13,213 nucleotides of DNA, taken from PALSA-1004 sp041483135 (GTDB taxonomy: Bacteria; Pseudomonadota; Gammaproteobacteria; Burkholderiales; SG8-41). This document shows positions 4,790-11,461 of the stretch, piece after piece. Every line of letters begins with the position of its first letter. The stretch's first letter is position 1. The notes below the pieces were generated by a model. It saw nothing but the letters and a program-made list of their open reading frames with translations. It did not search any database and was not told the DNA's origin. The position numbers were made by a program, and so were the translations under genes. The stretch is from the NCBI GenBank assembly GCA_041483135.1, contig JBGPFE010000073.1, positions 1-13,213 on the forward strand, in the 5' to 3' direction.

Positions 4790-5767
4790 ATGATCAATAC
4801 AAGTGCACGCGCTGCCGTTGCCGTCGTCGCCCTGTGCGCGATCGCGAGCCCGCTTGCTGTTCAGGCGCAGGCCTTCCCGTCCAAGCCGGTGCGCATCGTC
4901 GTGCCGTTCCCGGCCGGAGGCGCTTTCGATCTCACCGCGCGGGTGCTCGCGCCACGCATGCAGGCCGGGTTCGGGCAAAACGTAATCATCGAAAACCGGC
5001 CGGGCGGCGGCACCGTCATCGGCACCGAGTATGTCGTGCGCCAGCCCGCCGACGGCTATACGGTACTGATGATCGGGCCGAGCTTCACTTCGCACGCGGC
5101 GTTGCGCAGCAAGCTGGCGTTCGACACCGACCGCGACTTCAGGGCGGTGAGCCAGGTGATCGGGCTCACGATGGCGATCGCGGTCAACCCGACGCTGCCG
5201 GCGAAGAACATGCGGGAGTTCGTCGCGCTCGCGAAAGCGCGGCCCGGCGAAATCAGTTGCGGCACGTCCGGCCCGGGCACGAGCCATCACCTGCTGCTCG
5301 AGGCGTTGAAGCTCGCGGCAAAGATCGACATCGTGCATGCGCCGTTCCAGGGCGCCGCGCCCGCCGTGCCCGCCGCGGTGGGCGGCCACGTCACCGCGGT
5401 CCTGCTCAATCTCGCCGACGTGGCGCCGTTCATCAGGGCGGGAAAGCTGCGCGCGCTGGTCGTCACCTCGCAGAAACGCGAGGATGCGATGCCCGGCGTG
5501 CCGACCGCGAGAGAAGCCGGTCAGCCGGAGCTCGAGGCAATCAACTGGAGCGGCTTCGTCGTGCATGCGGCGACACCGGTGAGCGCGATCGCCCGTCTCA
5601 ACGCGGAGACGGTCAAGGCGCTCAATGCGCCTGAGGTCCGCGACAACCTGCGCACCCAGGCGATGGTCGCCACACCGGGCACGCCCGAGGAATTCGCCGC
5701 GCTGATCAAGTCGGATGGCGAGCGCTACCGGCGGATCATCCGCGAGGCGAATGTACGGCTGGAGTAA
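4790..5767 (+). CDS. Bug/TctC-family tripartite tricarboxylate transporter receptor 1
   Basis: Periplasmic solute-binding protein of the Bug (TctC) family, which captures carboxylates or other small solutes. A signal peptide is clear (SARAAVAVVALCAIASPL, cleavage after VQA). The mature protein opens with the family signature FPSKPVRIVVPFPAGGAFD, then LTARVLAPRM, QNVIIENRPGGGTVIG, DGYTVLMIG, FRAVSQV, LPAKNMREFVALAKARPGEI, HAPFQGAAPAVPAAVGGHV, GKLRALVVTS and the C-terminal PEEFAALIKSD. Two in-frame ATGs compete, 4781 and 4790. The first lies inside the dispersed repeat (other copies have ACG or ACT there), so 4790 is preferred, giving 325 residues. No Shine-Dalgarno is visible before either. 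A RidA-family gene follows 80 bases later on the same strand. No TctA/TctB genes are near; ligand unknown. Confidence 0.92.
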   Translation: MINTSARAAVAVVALCAIASPLAVQAQAFPSKPVRIVVPFPAGGAFDLTARVLAPRMQAGFGQNVIIENRPGGGTVIGTEYVVRQPADGYTVLMIGPSFTSHAALRSKLAFDTDRDFRAVSQVIGLTMAIAVNPTLPAKNMREFVALAKARPGEISCGTSGPGTSHHLLLEALKLAAKIDIVHAPFQGAAPAVPAAVGGHVTAVLLNLADVAPFIRAGKLRALVVTSQKREDAMPGVPTAREAGQPELEAINWSGFVVHAATPVSAIARLNAETVKALNAPEVRDNLRTQAMVATPGTPEEFAALIKSDGERYRRIIREANVRLE

Positions 5768-5847
5768 GCGCGCGGCCCGGCTTTTAATTCCGCGCCTGAG
5801 CTTCAAAAGTTTCAGCAGCGGGATTTTGTGGAAATCAGGAGGACCTC

Positions 5848-6243
5848 ATGAAACGCGCGGCCTATCAACCCCCCGATGTCTTTGCACCTGCCGGCAAGAC
5901 CTATTCTCACGGCGTCATCGCTGAGGCGGGGAAAACGCTCTATGTGGCTGGACAGACCTCGCGCGATGCGCAGGGGAATATCGTTTGCAAAGGCGATGCG
6001 GCGGGCCAGGCCCGGCAGGCGCTCGAGAACATGAAAAAAGTCGTCGAGGGCGCGGGCGGGCGGATGGAGGACGTTGCCAAGACCACCGTCTTTCTCACCG
6101 ACATCAAATATCGCGAGGCGGTCGGCCGGGTGCGCCAGGAGTACTTCAAGGGGGAGCCTCCAGCGAACACCCTTTTGGTGATCACGGCTCTGGCGGATCC
6201 TGCGTTCCTGGTGGAAATCGAGGCGATCGTGCCGCTGCCATGA
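5848..6243 (+). CDS. RidA/YjgF/UK114-family protein lacking the catalytic Arg
   Basis: A 131-residue member of the Rid family, trimeric cytosolic proteins; RidA itself hydrolyses reactive enamine/imine intermediates from PLP enzymes. AGGAGG lies five bases before ATG at 5848. Family features: TYSHGVIAEAGKTLYVAGQT (18-37), AGQARQALENMKKVVEGAG (52-70), VAKTTVFLTDI and C-terminal EIEAI (123-127). In E. coli RidA the motif P-A-R-S holds Arg105, which binds the substrate carboxylate. Here it is P-A-N-T (105-108), with Asn107 in place of Arg. Such loss is known in Rid subfamilies outside the archetypal deaminases, so imine deaminase activity should not be assumed. It follows a Bug receptor gene by 80 bases on the same strand and may act on the catabolism of the solute that receptor binds. 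Confidence 0.92.
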   Translation: MKRAAYQPPDVFAPAGKTYSHGVIAEAGKTLYVAGQTSRDAQGNIVCKGDAAGQARQALENMKKVVEGAGGRMEDVAKTTVFLTDIKYREAVGRVRQEYFKGEPPANTLLVITALADPAFLVEIEAIVPLP

Positions 6244-6313
6244 GAACGAAGTGGAATATGATCTGGCCGGATAAATCAGGATCGGTGTAACTATATCGTG
6301 GCTGCTTCAGAAA

Positions 6314-6333
6314 TCTGACACTGACCCTATTTA
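6314..6333 (+). repeat. REP-like tag (TGACACTGACCC)
   Basis: TCTGACACTGACCCTATTT, 70 bases after the RidA-family stop, resembles GTGACACTGGCCCCGTTTT at 10830-10848. I recall such short tags as relics near REP-associated (IS200-like) transposases in proteobacteria; no transposase is present here. The rest of the spacer 6244-6475 holds a promoter candidate at 6438-6465 and nothing else I can name. Confidence 0.35.
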
Positions 6334-6437
6334 TTTATTTTGTACGACGCGGCAGTCTGTGCAACTCGCGCAACGGGGGAAGGAGAGATCTGCGCATTGC
6401 GGGGCAACGACCCCTTTACCATGCCGTCATAAAATGC

Positions 6438-6465
6438 TTGACATTTATATACTTGTAATGAGAAT
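6438..6465 (+). promoter_or_regulatory. Promoter candidate for the outer-membrane protein
   Basis: A perfect -35 box TTGACA (6438-6443) is followed 16 bases later by GAGAAT (6460-6465) as a possible -10. TATACT (6448-6453) is a better -10 match but then lacks a -35. TAATGAGAATC (6456-6466) resembles half of a Fur box, but the other half does not match. The segment is AT-rich compared with its surroundings. Confidence 0.4.
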
Positions 6466-6475
6466 CTAATGTACT

Positions 6476-7297
6476 ATGCGAAGAATAAGAACAATGGCCT
6501 ATGCCCCGGCGGCGCTCGCGCTGCTGACGATCGTCCCGTCCATCGCCTGCGCGCAGCAGACGAGCCTGAAGACGCGGCCCGGCATCGAGATCGGCGGGCT
6601 CGCCTCCCACTACCGGTACGAAGAATCGAGCCTCGGCGTGAAGCTCGACGGCTGGAAAGGCGGCGTGGACGGCAGCCTCGTGGTGGAGGCCCCCAATAAT
6701 TTTTTCATGCGCTTCGAAGGCCGATACGAATACGGCAAGGTCGACTACACCGGCTCGGGCACCAAGTACAACAACCCGGACTGGTACTACGAACTGCGCG
6801 CGCTGCTGGGCAGGGACTTCGAATTCGGCGACTACAGTCTCTCGCCCTATTTCGGCATCGGCTTTCGTTACCTCTACGACGATATACGCGGCGTGACCAG
6901 CACCGGCGCACTCGGTTACACCCGCGAAAGCCAGTACACGTACCTGCCCGTCGGCGTGACCCATCGCATGAAGCTCGAGTCGAGCGCCCGGCTGGCAACA
7001 ACCGTCGAGGCCGCATGGCTGATCCAGGGCCGGCAGACGTCGACATTGAGCGACGCCATCCCGACGCTGGGCGACGTCACCAACGATCAGCGCAACGGCT
7101 ATGGCCTCAGGGGCAGCATCTACTACGAGAAGAACAACTGGAGCTTCGGGCCGTGGGTGCAGTACTGGAACATCAAAAATTCCGATTCGGCCCCGGTCAC
7201 CCAGATCGTCGGCCCGTTCATATTCATCGTGGGCATCGCCTGGGAGCCGCCGAACAAGACGACAGAGATCGGACTGCGCCTGGGCTACAAGTTCTAG
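6476..7297 (+). CDS. Outer-membrane beta-barrel protein
   Basis: A 273-residue exported protein predicted to insert in the outer membrane. The N-terminus MRRIRTMAYAPAALALLTIV is a basic region plus hydrophobic core, with a likely signal peptidase I site after ACA at 24-26. The mature chain is made of alternating-residue strands rich in Tyr, Phe and Trp, for example IEIGGLASHYRYEES, FFMRFEGRYEYGKVDYTG, YSLSPYFGIGFRYLYDD, GLRGSIYYEKNNWSFGPWVQ and the last strand EIGLRLGYKF. The C-terminal Phe is the usual BAM recognition residue. Roughly 10 to 12 strands are likely. No ribosome site is strong; ATG 6476 gives the better signal peptide, while ATG 6494 is possible. It ends 37 bases from the convergent M24 gene. 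It is not assignable to a substrate; 'porin family' would be a guess. Confidence 0.85.
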   Translation: MRRIRTMAYAPAALALLTIVPSIACAQQTSLKTRPGIEIGGLASHYRYEESSLGVKLDGWKGGVDGSLVVEAPNNFFMRFEGRYEYGKVDYTGSGTKYNNPDWYYELRALLGRDFEFGDYSLSPYFGIGFRYLYDDIRGVTSTGALGYTRESQYTYLPVGVTHRMKLESSARLATTVEAAWLIQGRQTSTLSDAIPTLGDVTNDQRNGYGLRGSIYYEKNNWSFGPWVQYWNIKNSDSAPVTQIVGPFIFIVGIAWEPPNKTTEIGLRLGYKF

Positions 7298-7334
7298 TTC
7301 TGTTTCCCGGCTGGATCCTGAATCCCGAATCGCT

Positions 7335-8465
7335 TTAGCCCGCGACGAACGGCTCGCCGGTATTGAACTTTGCGCTCAGCAGCACCGGCGCGCCCCCGGT
7401 CACCAGCACCATGTCCTGCAGGTGCCAGGAGTTCACGTGCGGCTCGAGCGCGAGCACCATTCCTGCCTCGAGCACCAGATCGCTCTTCCTGCGCAGTATC
7501 GGCTCCTGCTGGTGCCACCATGGCCCGACGCTGTGGCCGATCAGCATGTGGTGGCCGGGCCAGCCGGCCTTGCCGAACTCGTCCATCGTGAACTGCCAGA
7601 GGTCGTGCACCTTCGCGCCGGCGCGGCAGCGGTCGATGGTCTTGCGATGGACGTCGAGAGCGATGGCGTAGTCGCGCAGTTGCGCGGACGTCGGCGGGCC
7701 CACGATCACGGTGCGCGACTGGTGGCCCGGGTAACTCTGCAGGTAGGCCACGTAGTCGGTGCGGATCGCGTCGCCCTTCTCGATCACGACGTCGCTCTCG
7801 CCGCCGTAGGGTACGGTGTTCTTGAACGTGTTGAGGATGCCGTGCGCCCACTCGAAGCCGAGGCGCAGGCAGGTGCCCATCATGTCCGCGTGGACCTTCC
7901 TCTCGGTGTCGCCCGGTTTGATGCGCCGGAACGCTTCCAGGTACGCGTCATCCAGCAGGTCCGCCGCGCGGCGGATCAGCGCGACCTCGTCGTCGGTCTT
8001 GATCCAGCGCACCCGGTCCATCAGCGCGGTGCATTCGACCATCTGCATCCTGGGTGCGCCCTTGCGGATCGCCTCCCAGTGCGCGGCGCTGAAGTAATCC
8101 TTCTCGAGCCCCACCTTGCCCGCCGCGAGCCCGGCTGCGTCGAGCACCTCGATGAGCTTCTCCCACGGCGAATCGACGTAGGCTTCGTAGAGCACCACGC
8201 GTTCGACCCATGAGTCGCGCTCCGCGAGCCCCGCGGCGATCTTGTTGGCCACGATCACGGGTTTGCCGTTCCTTGGCCATACGAGCATCACCGGGCGCGT
8301 CGAATCGGTAAGGTCCATGTGTCGCTGCAGAGTGCCCGGATACACCACGCCCGACAGGTACGTGAAATTCTGTCCCGAGCGCAGCACCAGCGCGTCCAGC
8401 TTCGCCTCGTCCATCAGCGCATGGAGGCGCGCGACGTTCGCGATGTTTTTTCTGCGGGCGCTCAT
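7335..8465 (-). CDS. M24-fold (Xaa-Pro peptidase/creatinase-like) protein with altered metal site
   Basis: A 376-residue pita-bread-fold protein related to Xaa-Pro aminopeptidase, creatinase and DddP. The N-terminal creatinase-type domain runs to about 150 (LDALVLRSGQNFTYLSG); the catalytic domain begins near KTDDEVALIRRAADLLD. Of the five canonical metal ligands D-D-H-E-E, three are seen: Asp237 (RTDYVAY), His311 (GHSVG) and Glu341 (LEAGMVLALEP). The second Asp is His248 (SYPGHQSRT instead of GYxxDxxRT), and the last Glu is Gln350 (LQDMVLVT instead of EDMVLVT). A normal dinuclear peptidase site is therefore unlikely; a metal-free (creatinase-like) or single-metal hydrolase is plausible. It starts eight bases after the Bug receptor 2 stop, with GAG of the ribosome site overlapping that stop, so the two are co-transcribed and the enzyme may act on the receptor's ligand. 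Confidence 0.9.
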   Translation of the reverse strand: MSARRKNIANVARLHALMDEAKLDALVLRSGQNFTYLSGVVYPGTLQRHMDLTDSTRPVMLVWPRNGKPVIVANKIAAGLAERDSWVERVVLYEAYVDSPWEKLIEVLDAAGLAAGKVGLEKDYFSAAHWEAIRKGAPRMQMVECTALMDRVRWIKTDDEVALIRRAADLLDDAYLEAFRRIKPGDTERKVHADMMGTCLRLGFEWAHGILNTFKNTVPYGGESDVVIEKGDAIRTDYVAYLQSYPGHQSRTVIVGPPTSAQLRDYAIALDVHRKTIDRCRAGAKVHDLWQFTMDEFGKAGWPGHHMLIGHSVGPWWHQQEPILRRKSDLVLEAGMVLALEPHVNSWHLQDMVLVTGGAPVLLSAKFNTGEPFVAG

Positions 8466-8473
8466 ATCAACTC

Positions 8474-9445
8474 TTACTCGGGCGTGATGCCGGCGGCCTT
8501 CACGATGCGACCGAACTTCTCGTATTCGTTTTTCAGCAGCGTTCCGTACTGCTCGGGCGAGGACACGAACACCTCCAGCCCCTGGAGCGCGATCTTCTCC
8601 CGGAGATCCGGCAGCGCGAGAATCTTCGCCACCTCAAAGTTGAGCCGGTCCACGATGGCCTGCGGCGTGCCGCCGGGCGCGAGCAGCCCGAACCACAGAC
8701 TGACGTCGAATCCGGGCAGCCCGGCCTGCGTGAACGTCGGCACCTTCGGATCCGCGAACGGCGTCTCGCCCGAAATCGCCAGCGCCCTGAGCTTGCCCCC
8801 CCGCACGTTTCCCAGCACCGTCGCCGGCGTCTGGAACGACAGCTGCGCCTGCCCCGCCATCACGTCCGCCATCGCCGGCGCCGAACCCTTGTAGGGGATG
8901 TGCACGAGCTTCACGCGGGCCAGAGTGTTGAACATCTCCGTGGCGAGCTGGTTGATCGATCCGCCCGGCGCCGCGCTGTTGAGTTCCCCCGGCCGCGACT
9001 TCGCAAGCGCGATGAACTCGCGCAGATTGCTCACGGGCAGCGCGGGATGCACGACCAGGAACAACCCGGTGCGCGCCAGGCTCGCGACCGGCGCGAAATC
9101 CTTGATCGAATCGAACGGCAGTGGCGCTTTCGAGAGGTGCGGCACCAGCACGTGCGAATTCCCGGGCAGCAACAGCGTATGCCCGTCCTTCGCGGACGCG
9201 AGCAGCGCCTGCGATGCGATCACCGTATTCCCGCCCGGCCGGTTGTCCACGATTACATTCTGCCCCAGGCTCTCCGTCAGTTTCGGACCGAGCAGGCGGG
9301 CCAGAATGTCATTCGTCCCGCCCGCAGTGAAGGGGATGATGATGCGGATCGGCTTGTTGGGATACGGCTGTTGCGCTTGCGTCAGGCCGGCACAAACAAC
9401 CAGCAGAACCACTAGTGCGCGAACCAGGACGACGGAGAGTTTCAT
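8474..9445 (-). CDS. Bug/TctC-family receptor 2, operon with M24 protein
   Basis: A 323-residue periplasmic solute-binding protein. AGGAGG precedes ATG at 9445 by a normal distance. The signal peptide is LSVVLVRALVVLLVVCAGL with cleavage after TQA. The mature N-terminus has the full Bug signature YPNKPIRIIIPFTAGGTND, followed by ILARLLGPKL, QNVIVDNRPGGNTVI, DGHTLLLPGNSH, FAPVASLART, LPVSNLREFIALAKSRPGEL, HIPYKGSAPAMADVMAGQ, GKLRALAISG, VPTFTQAGLPGFD and APGGTPQAIVDRLN. It is the first gene of a two-gene unit with the M24 protein. The sequence between positions 99 and 107 (NSHVLVPHL in the loop after the second strand) differs from receptors 1 and 3, which fits a different ligand. The spacer upstream (9446-9702) carries only repeats. 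Confidence 0.94.
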   Translation of the reverse strand: MKLSVVLVRALVVLLVVCAGLTQAQQPYPNKPIRIIIPFTAGGTNDILARLLGPKLTESLGQNVIVDNRPGGNTVIASQALLASAKDGHTLLLPGNSHVLVPHLSKAPLPFDSIKDFAPVASLARTGLFLVVHPALPVSNLREFIALAKSRPGELNSAAPGGSINQLATEMFNTLARVKLVHIPYKGSAPAMADVMAGQAQLSFQTPATVLGNVRGGKLRALAISGETPFADPKVPTFTQAGLPGFDVSLWFGLLAPGGTPQAIVDRLNFEVAKILALPDLREKIALQGLEVFVSSPEQYGTLLKNEYEKFGRIVKAAGITPE

Positions 9446-9509
9446 TCGGGAATCCTCCTGTACGGCAGTCTATCCTATGTTTTCCCCGGGGGCAGCCCTG
9501 AATAACAGG

Positions 9510-9622
9510 TGATGAGTAATGAGCGATGGGCGATGGGATTTCCCATTACACATTACACATTACCCATTACCCATTACCCGGCCGCGGTGCGGCCGTGTAA
9601 GATTCCCCCCGACAGATTTCTC
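9510..9622 (+). repeat. Heptad fold-back array plus GC hairpin repeat, copy B
   Basis: Four left heptads TGATGAG, TAATGAG, CGATGGG, CGATGGG (9510-9537) are followed by a four-base turn ATTT. Five right heptads come next: CCCATTA, CACATTA, CACATTA, CCCATTA, CCCATTA (9542-9576). The right side can pair with the left, 4 to 6 of 7 bases per unit. It then runs into the perfect hairpin CGGCCGC (9579-9585)/GCGGCCG (9589-9595) and the tail GTGTAAGATTCCCCCCGAC. The block 9563-9622 is nearly identical to 2520-2580. Confidence 0.8.
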
Positions 9623-9645
9623 CTGTGACCTGCCGTAGAGTGTGA

Positions 9646-9674
9646 TGTCCGCTTTTCGACCCGAAGCGGACGTT
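9646..9674. repeat. Hairpin of the GTCCGCTT/AAGCGGAC repeat
   Basis: Perfect 8-bp arms GTCCGCTT (9647-9654) and AAGCGGAC (9664-9671) enclose a nine-base loop TTCGACCCG. The plus-strand text ATGTCCGCTTTTCGACCCG can be read as the start of the well-known spurious peptide MSAF. It lies 30 bases downstream of the third Bug receptor (minus strand), so it may also act as the 3' end of that transcript, though no T-run follows. Confidence 0.6.
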
Positions 9675-9702
9675 CAGAAAATGTGCGCGCCCCCTTCAGG
9701 CA

Positions 9703-10716
9703 TCACTGCAGCTTGATGCCGGCGTCCTTGATAACCTTTCCCCACTTGGCGATTTCCTGGCGGATGAAGCCGGCGAATTGCTCGGGGCGCCCGCCGACGA
9801 TCTCCGAGCCGCTCGCGGCAACCTGCTCGCGGACGTCGGGCGCGTTGAAGGTGCGCAAGAACTCCCGGTTCAGGGTTTCGATGATCGGCTGCGGCGTGCC
9901 GGACGGAACGAAGAAGCCGTTCCATACCGAGGCCTCGACGCCGGGCAGCCCGGCCTCCGCCATGGTCGGAATGTCCGCCAGCACGGCAATGCGCACCGGT
10001 CCGGTGACGGCCAGCCCGCGCAGCTTCCCCGACTTCACGAGCGCGGTGATGACGACCGGATTGAGGTAAGCCGTCATGATCTGGCCGCCGAGCAGGTCAG
10101 GCAGCTCGGCGCCGACCGATTTGTACGGCACGTCGAGCACGCTGGTGCCGCTCTTCAGCTTGATCCACTCGCCGATCAACTGGGTGATGCTGCCCGGACC
10201 GGCCGAAGCATAAGTGACGGCCCCGGGCCTGGCCTTCGCGAGCCGGATGTAGTCCCGGAGCGTGTTCGCCGGCACCCCGGGATGGATCACCATGACGAGC
10301 GGCGTCAGGGTGAAGTGCGCGACCGGCACCAGCTCGCGGTTCAGCTGGCAGCAAAAGTTGGGATCGAGCACGTCGTTGATGGCGTTGTTGACCAGCCCGA
10401 AGAACACGGTGTGCCCGTCCGGCTGGGCCCTGGCCGCGAGCTGCGTCGCGATGGTGCCGTTGGCGCCGGGGCGATTGTCGACGATGACGGGCTGGCCCAC
10501 CGCCTCGTTGAGCTTCGGCGCGATCTGGCGCACGCGCACGTCGGGCGCGCTGCCCGCGATCGTCGGCACGATGATGCGGATGGGCTTGCTGGGGAAAGGC
10601 TGGGCGTGACCGAGGCTCGCGGTCAGCGCGACCGCAATGCATGCGGCGAGGCGCTTGATAGGCAAGCCGGCCCCTGGGCTCCTTCTACGGGTAGACACTC
10701 TGCGGCGGTTATTCAT
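9703..10716 (-). CDS. Bug/TctC-family receptor 3
   Basis: A 337-residue periplasmic solute-binding protein. ATG at 10716 is preceded by a strong GGGGGAG. The N-region is unusually long and basic (MNNRRRVSTRRRSPGAG) before the hydrophobic core RLAACIAVALTASL and a cleavage after GHA; a shorter start inside this region is possible. The mature signature is FPSKPIRIIVPTIAGSAPD: the usual A-G-G is A-G-S, and the Asp is kept. Further family segments: IAPKLNEAVGQPVIVDNRPG, DGHTVFFGLVN, LVPVAHFTLT, VPANTLRDYIRLAKARPGAV, DVPYKSVGAELPDLLGGQ, GKLRGLAVTG, IPTMAEAGLPGVE and PSGTPQPIIETLN. A vicinal Cys pair (NFCCQL) lies in a surface loop and could form a rare disulfide. It is a single-gene unit without transporter genes. 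Ligand unknown. Confidence 0.93.
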   Translation of the reverse strand: MNNRRRVSTRRRSPGAGLPIKRLAACIAVALTASLGHAQPFPSKPIRIIVPTIAGSAPDVRVRQIAPKLNEAVGQPVIVDNRPGANGTIATQLAARAQPDGHTVFFGLVNNAINDVLDPNFCCQLNRELVPVAHFTLTPLVMVIHPGVPANTLRDYIRLAKARPGAVTYASAGPGSITQLIGEWIKLKSGTSVLDVPYKSVGAELPDLLGGQIMTAYLNPVVITALVKSGKLRGLAVTGPVRIAVLADIPTMAEAGLPGVEASVWNGFFVPSGTPQPIIETLNREFLRTFNAPDVREQVAASGSEIVGGRPEQFAGFIRQEIAKWGKVIKDAGIKLQ

Positions 10717-10825
10717 TCACTCCCCCTTGCAATCTGCGCGTCTATTATGCCAAATCACGCCAACCGCAACCGATAACAGGGTTCTTGTAATCTTTCTGCC
10801 GGGCATCCGCCGCTGCGCGGAATCA

Positions 10826-10848
10826 AAAAGTGACACTGGCCCCGTTTT
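10826..10848 (+). repeat. REP-like tag (AGTGACACTGGCCCCGTTTT)
   Basis: Short tag in the 142-base spacer between the Bug receptor 3 gene and the CMD gene. It shares TGACACTG(G/A)CCC with 6314-6333. Its position 11 bases after the minus-strand stop at 10859 would place its complement (GGGGCCAGTGTCAC) at that gene's 3' end. Confidence 0.35.
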
Positions 10849-10858
10849 CACTGCGGAT

Positions 10859-11404
10859 CTACACCTTCAAGACCTCAGCGCCGGGACCGGCTTCGAGCTC
10901 GACGGCGTTCGCCACCATGCACAGCATGCTGTAGTAGCCGATCGCGCCGGTGAACTCGATCATTCCCTCGTCGCCGAAGCGCGCCTGCAGCGCCTTCGCG
11001 CTCTCATCGCTGACCCGATGCTTGCGGATCAATTCGCGGGTGAATTCGATGATCTGCGCGTCCTCGGCCGGGATGCCGCGCGTATGCTTCTCGCGGATCG
11101 CGGTGATGGTCGCCTCCGGCACCTTCTGCCGCCGGGCTGTACCGGTTTGCGCGCCCCAGACGTAGAGCGTGTCGAATTCGCGCGCGACGGTCATCGCGGC
11201 AAGCACGCGCGCGCGCATGTCGAGCGCGCCCTCGAAGCGCACGAACCCGCCCAGGTGCACCACGTGCTCCGCGAGTTTCGGGCAGTGCAGCAGCATGGTG
11301 AACGGCCCTTGCACCGCGCCGCGGCTCGCGACGACGGCATCGAAAACCGCCCGGTGCTCGGGCGCCACCTGGCTCTTGCTGGTGATGGATGTCAGTCTTG
11401 CCAT
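10859..11404 (-). CDS. Carboxymuconolactone decarboxylase-family protein without CxxC
   Basis: A 181-residue all-helical protein of the CMD/AhpD fold, cytosolic and oligomeric. GGAGG precedes ATG at 11404. Recognisable parts: PEHRAVFDAVVASRGAVQGP (15-34), PKLAEHVVHLGGFVRFEGAL (42-61), a helix RARVLAAMTVAREFDTLYVW (64-83), ARRQKVPEATITAIREK and a C-terminal GAIGYYSMLCMVANAVEL. AhpD-type peroxidases need a Glu-x-x-Cys-x-x-Cys-x-x-x-His site; here the equivalent helix reads EFDTLYVWGAQ, with Glu76 kept but no cysteines and Gln86 where related proteins have His. Only Cys41 and Cys162 exist, far apart. Peroxidase activity is therefore not expected; a decarboxylase- or isomerase-like role is possible. 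It stands alone, with the hydrolase gene upstream ending 78 bases before it on the same strand. Confidence 0.87.
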   Translation of the reverse strand: MARLTSITSKSQVAPEHRAVFDAVVASRGAVQGPFTMLLHCPKLAEHVVHLGGFVRFEGALDMRARVLAAMTVAREFDTLYVWGAQTGTARRQKVPEATITAIREKHTRGIPAEDAQIIEFTRELIRKHRVSDESAKALQARFGDEGMIEFTGAIGYYSMLCMVANAVELEAGPGAEVLKV

Positions 11405-11461
11405 GATCGTCCTCCGGTTGAATTAATGCATTCGCACCCGCGCTGCATCTCTGCTATATCC

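Noticed and set aside
5770..5795. Terminator between Bug receptor 1 and the RidA-family gene (GCGCGG/CCGCGC)
   Set aside because: Six-base arms with a 14-base loop and no T-run after the stem; too weak to claim that the two genes are separately transcribed.
4712..5806. 364-codon open frame on the minus strand across Bug receptor 1
   Set aside because: It is an antisense shadow of a high-GC gene, rich in Arg/His/Asp with no family motif, while the plus strand gives a complete Bug protein.
7101..8213. 370-codon plus-strand frame across the end of the barrel gene and the M24 gene
   Set aside because: Composition is typical of an antisense frame, and both overlapped genes have clear family signatures.
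9541..9577. CRISPR-like short repeat array
   Set aside because: The units are 7 bases long and contiguous, without spacers; the same holds for the 8-base arrays. No cas genes are present.
9778..10776. 332-codon plus-strand frame opposite Bug receptor 3
   Set aside because: Antisense shadow; no signal peptide, no motif, and the minus strand encodes a full Bug receptor.
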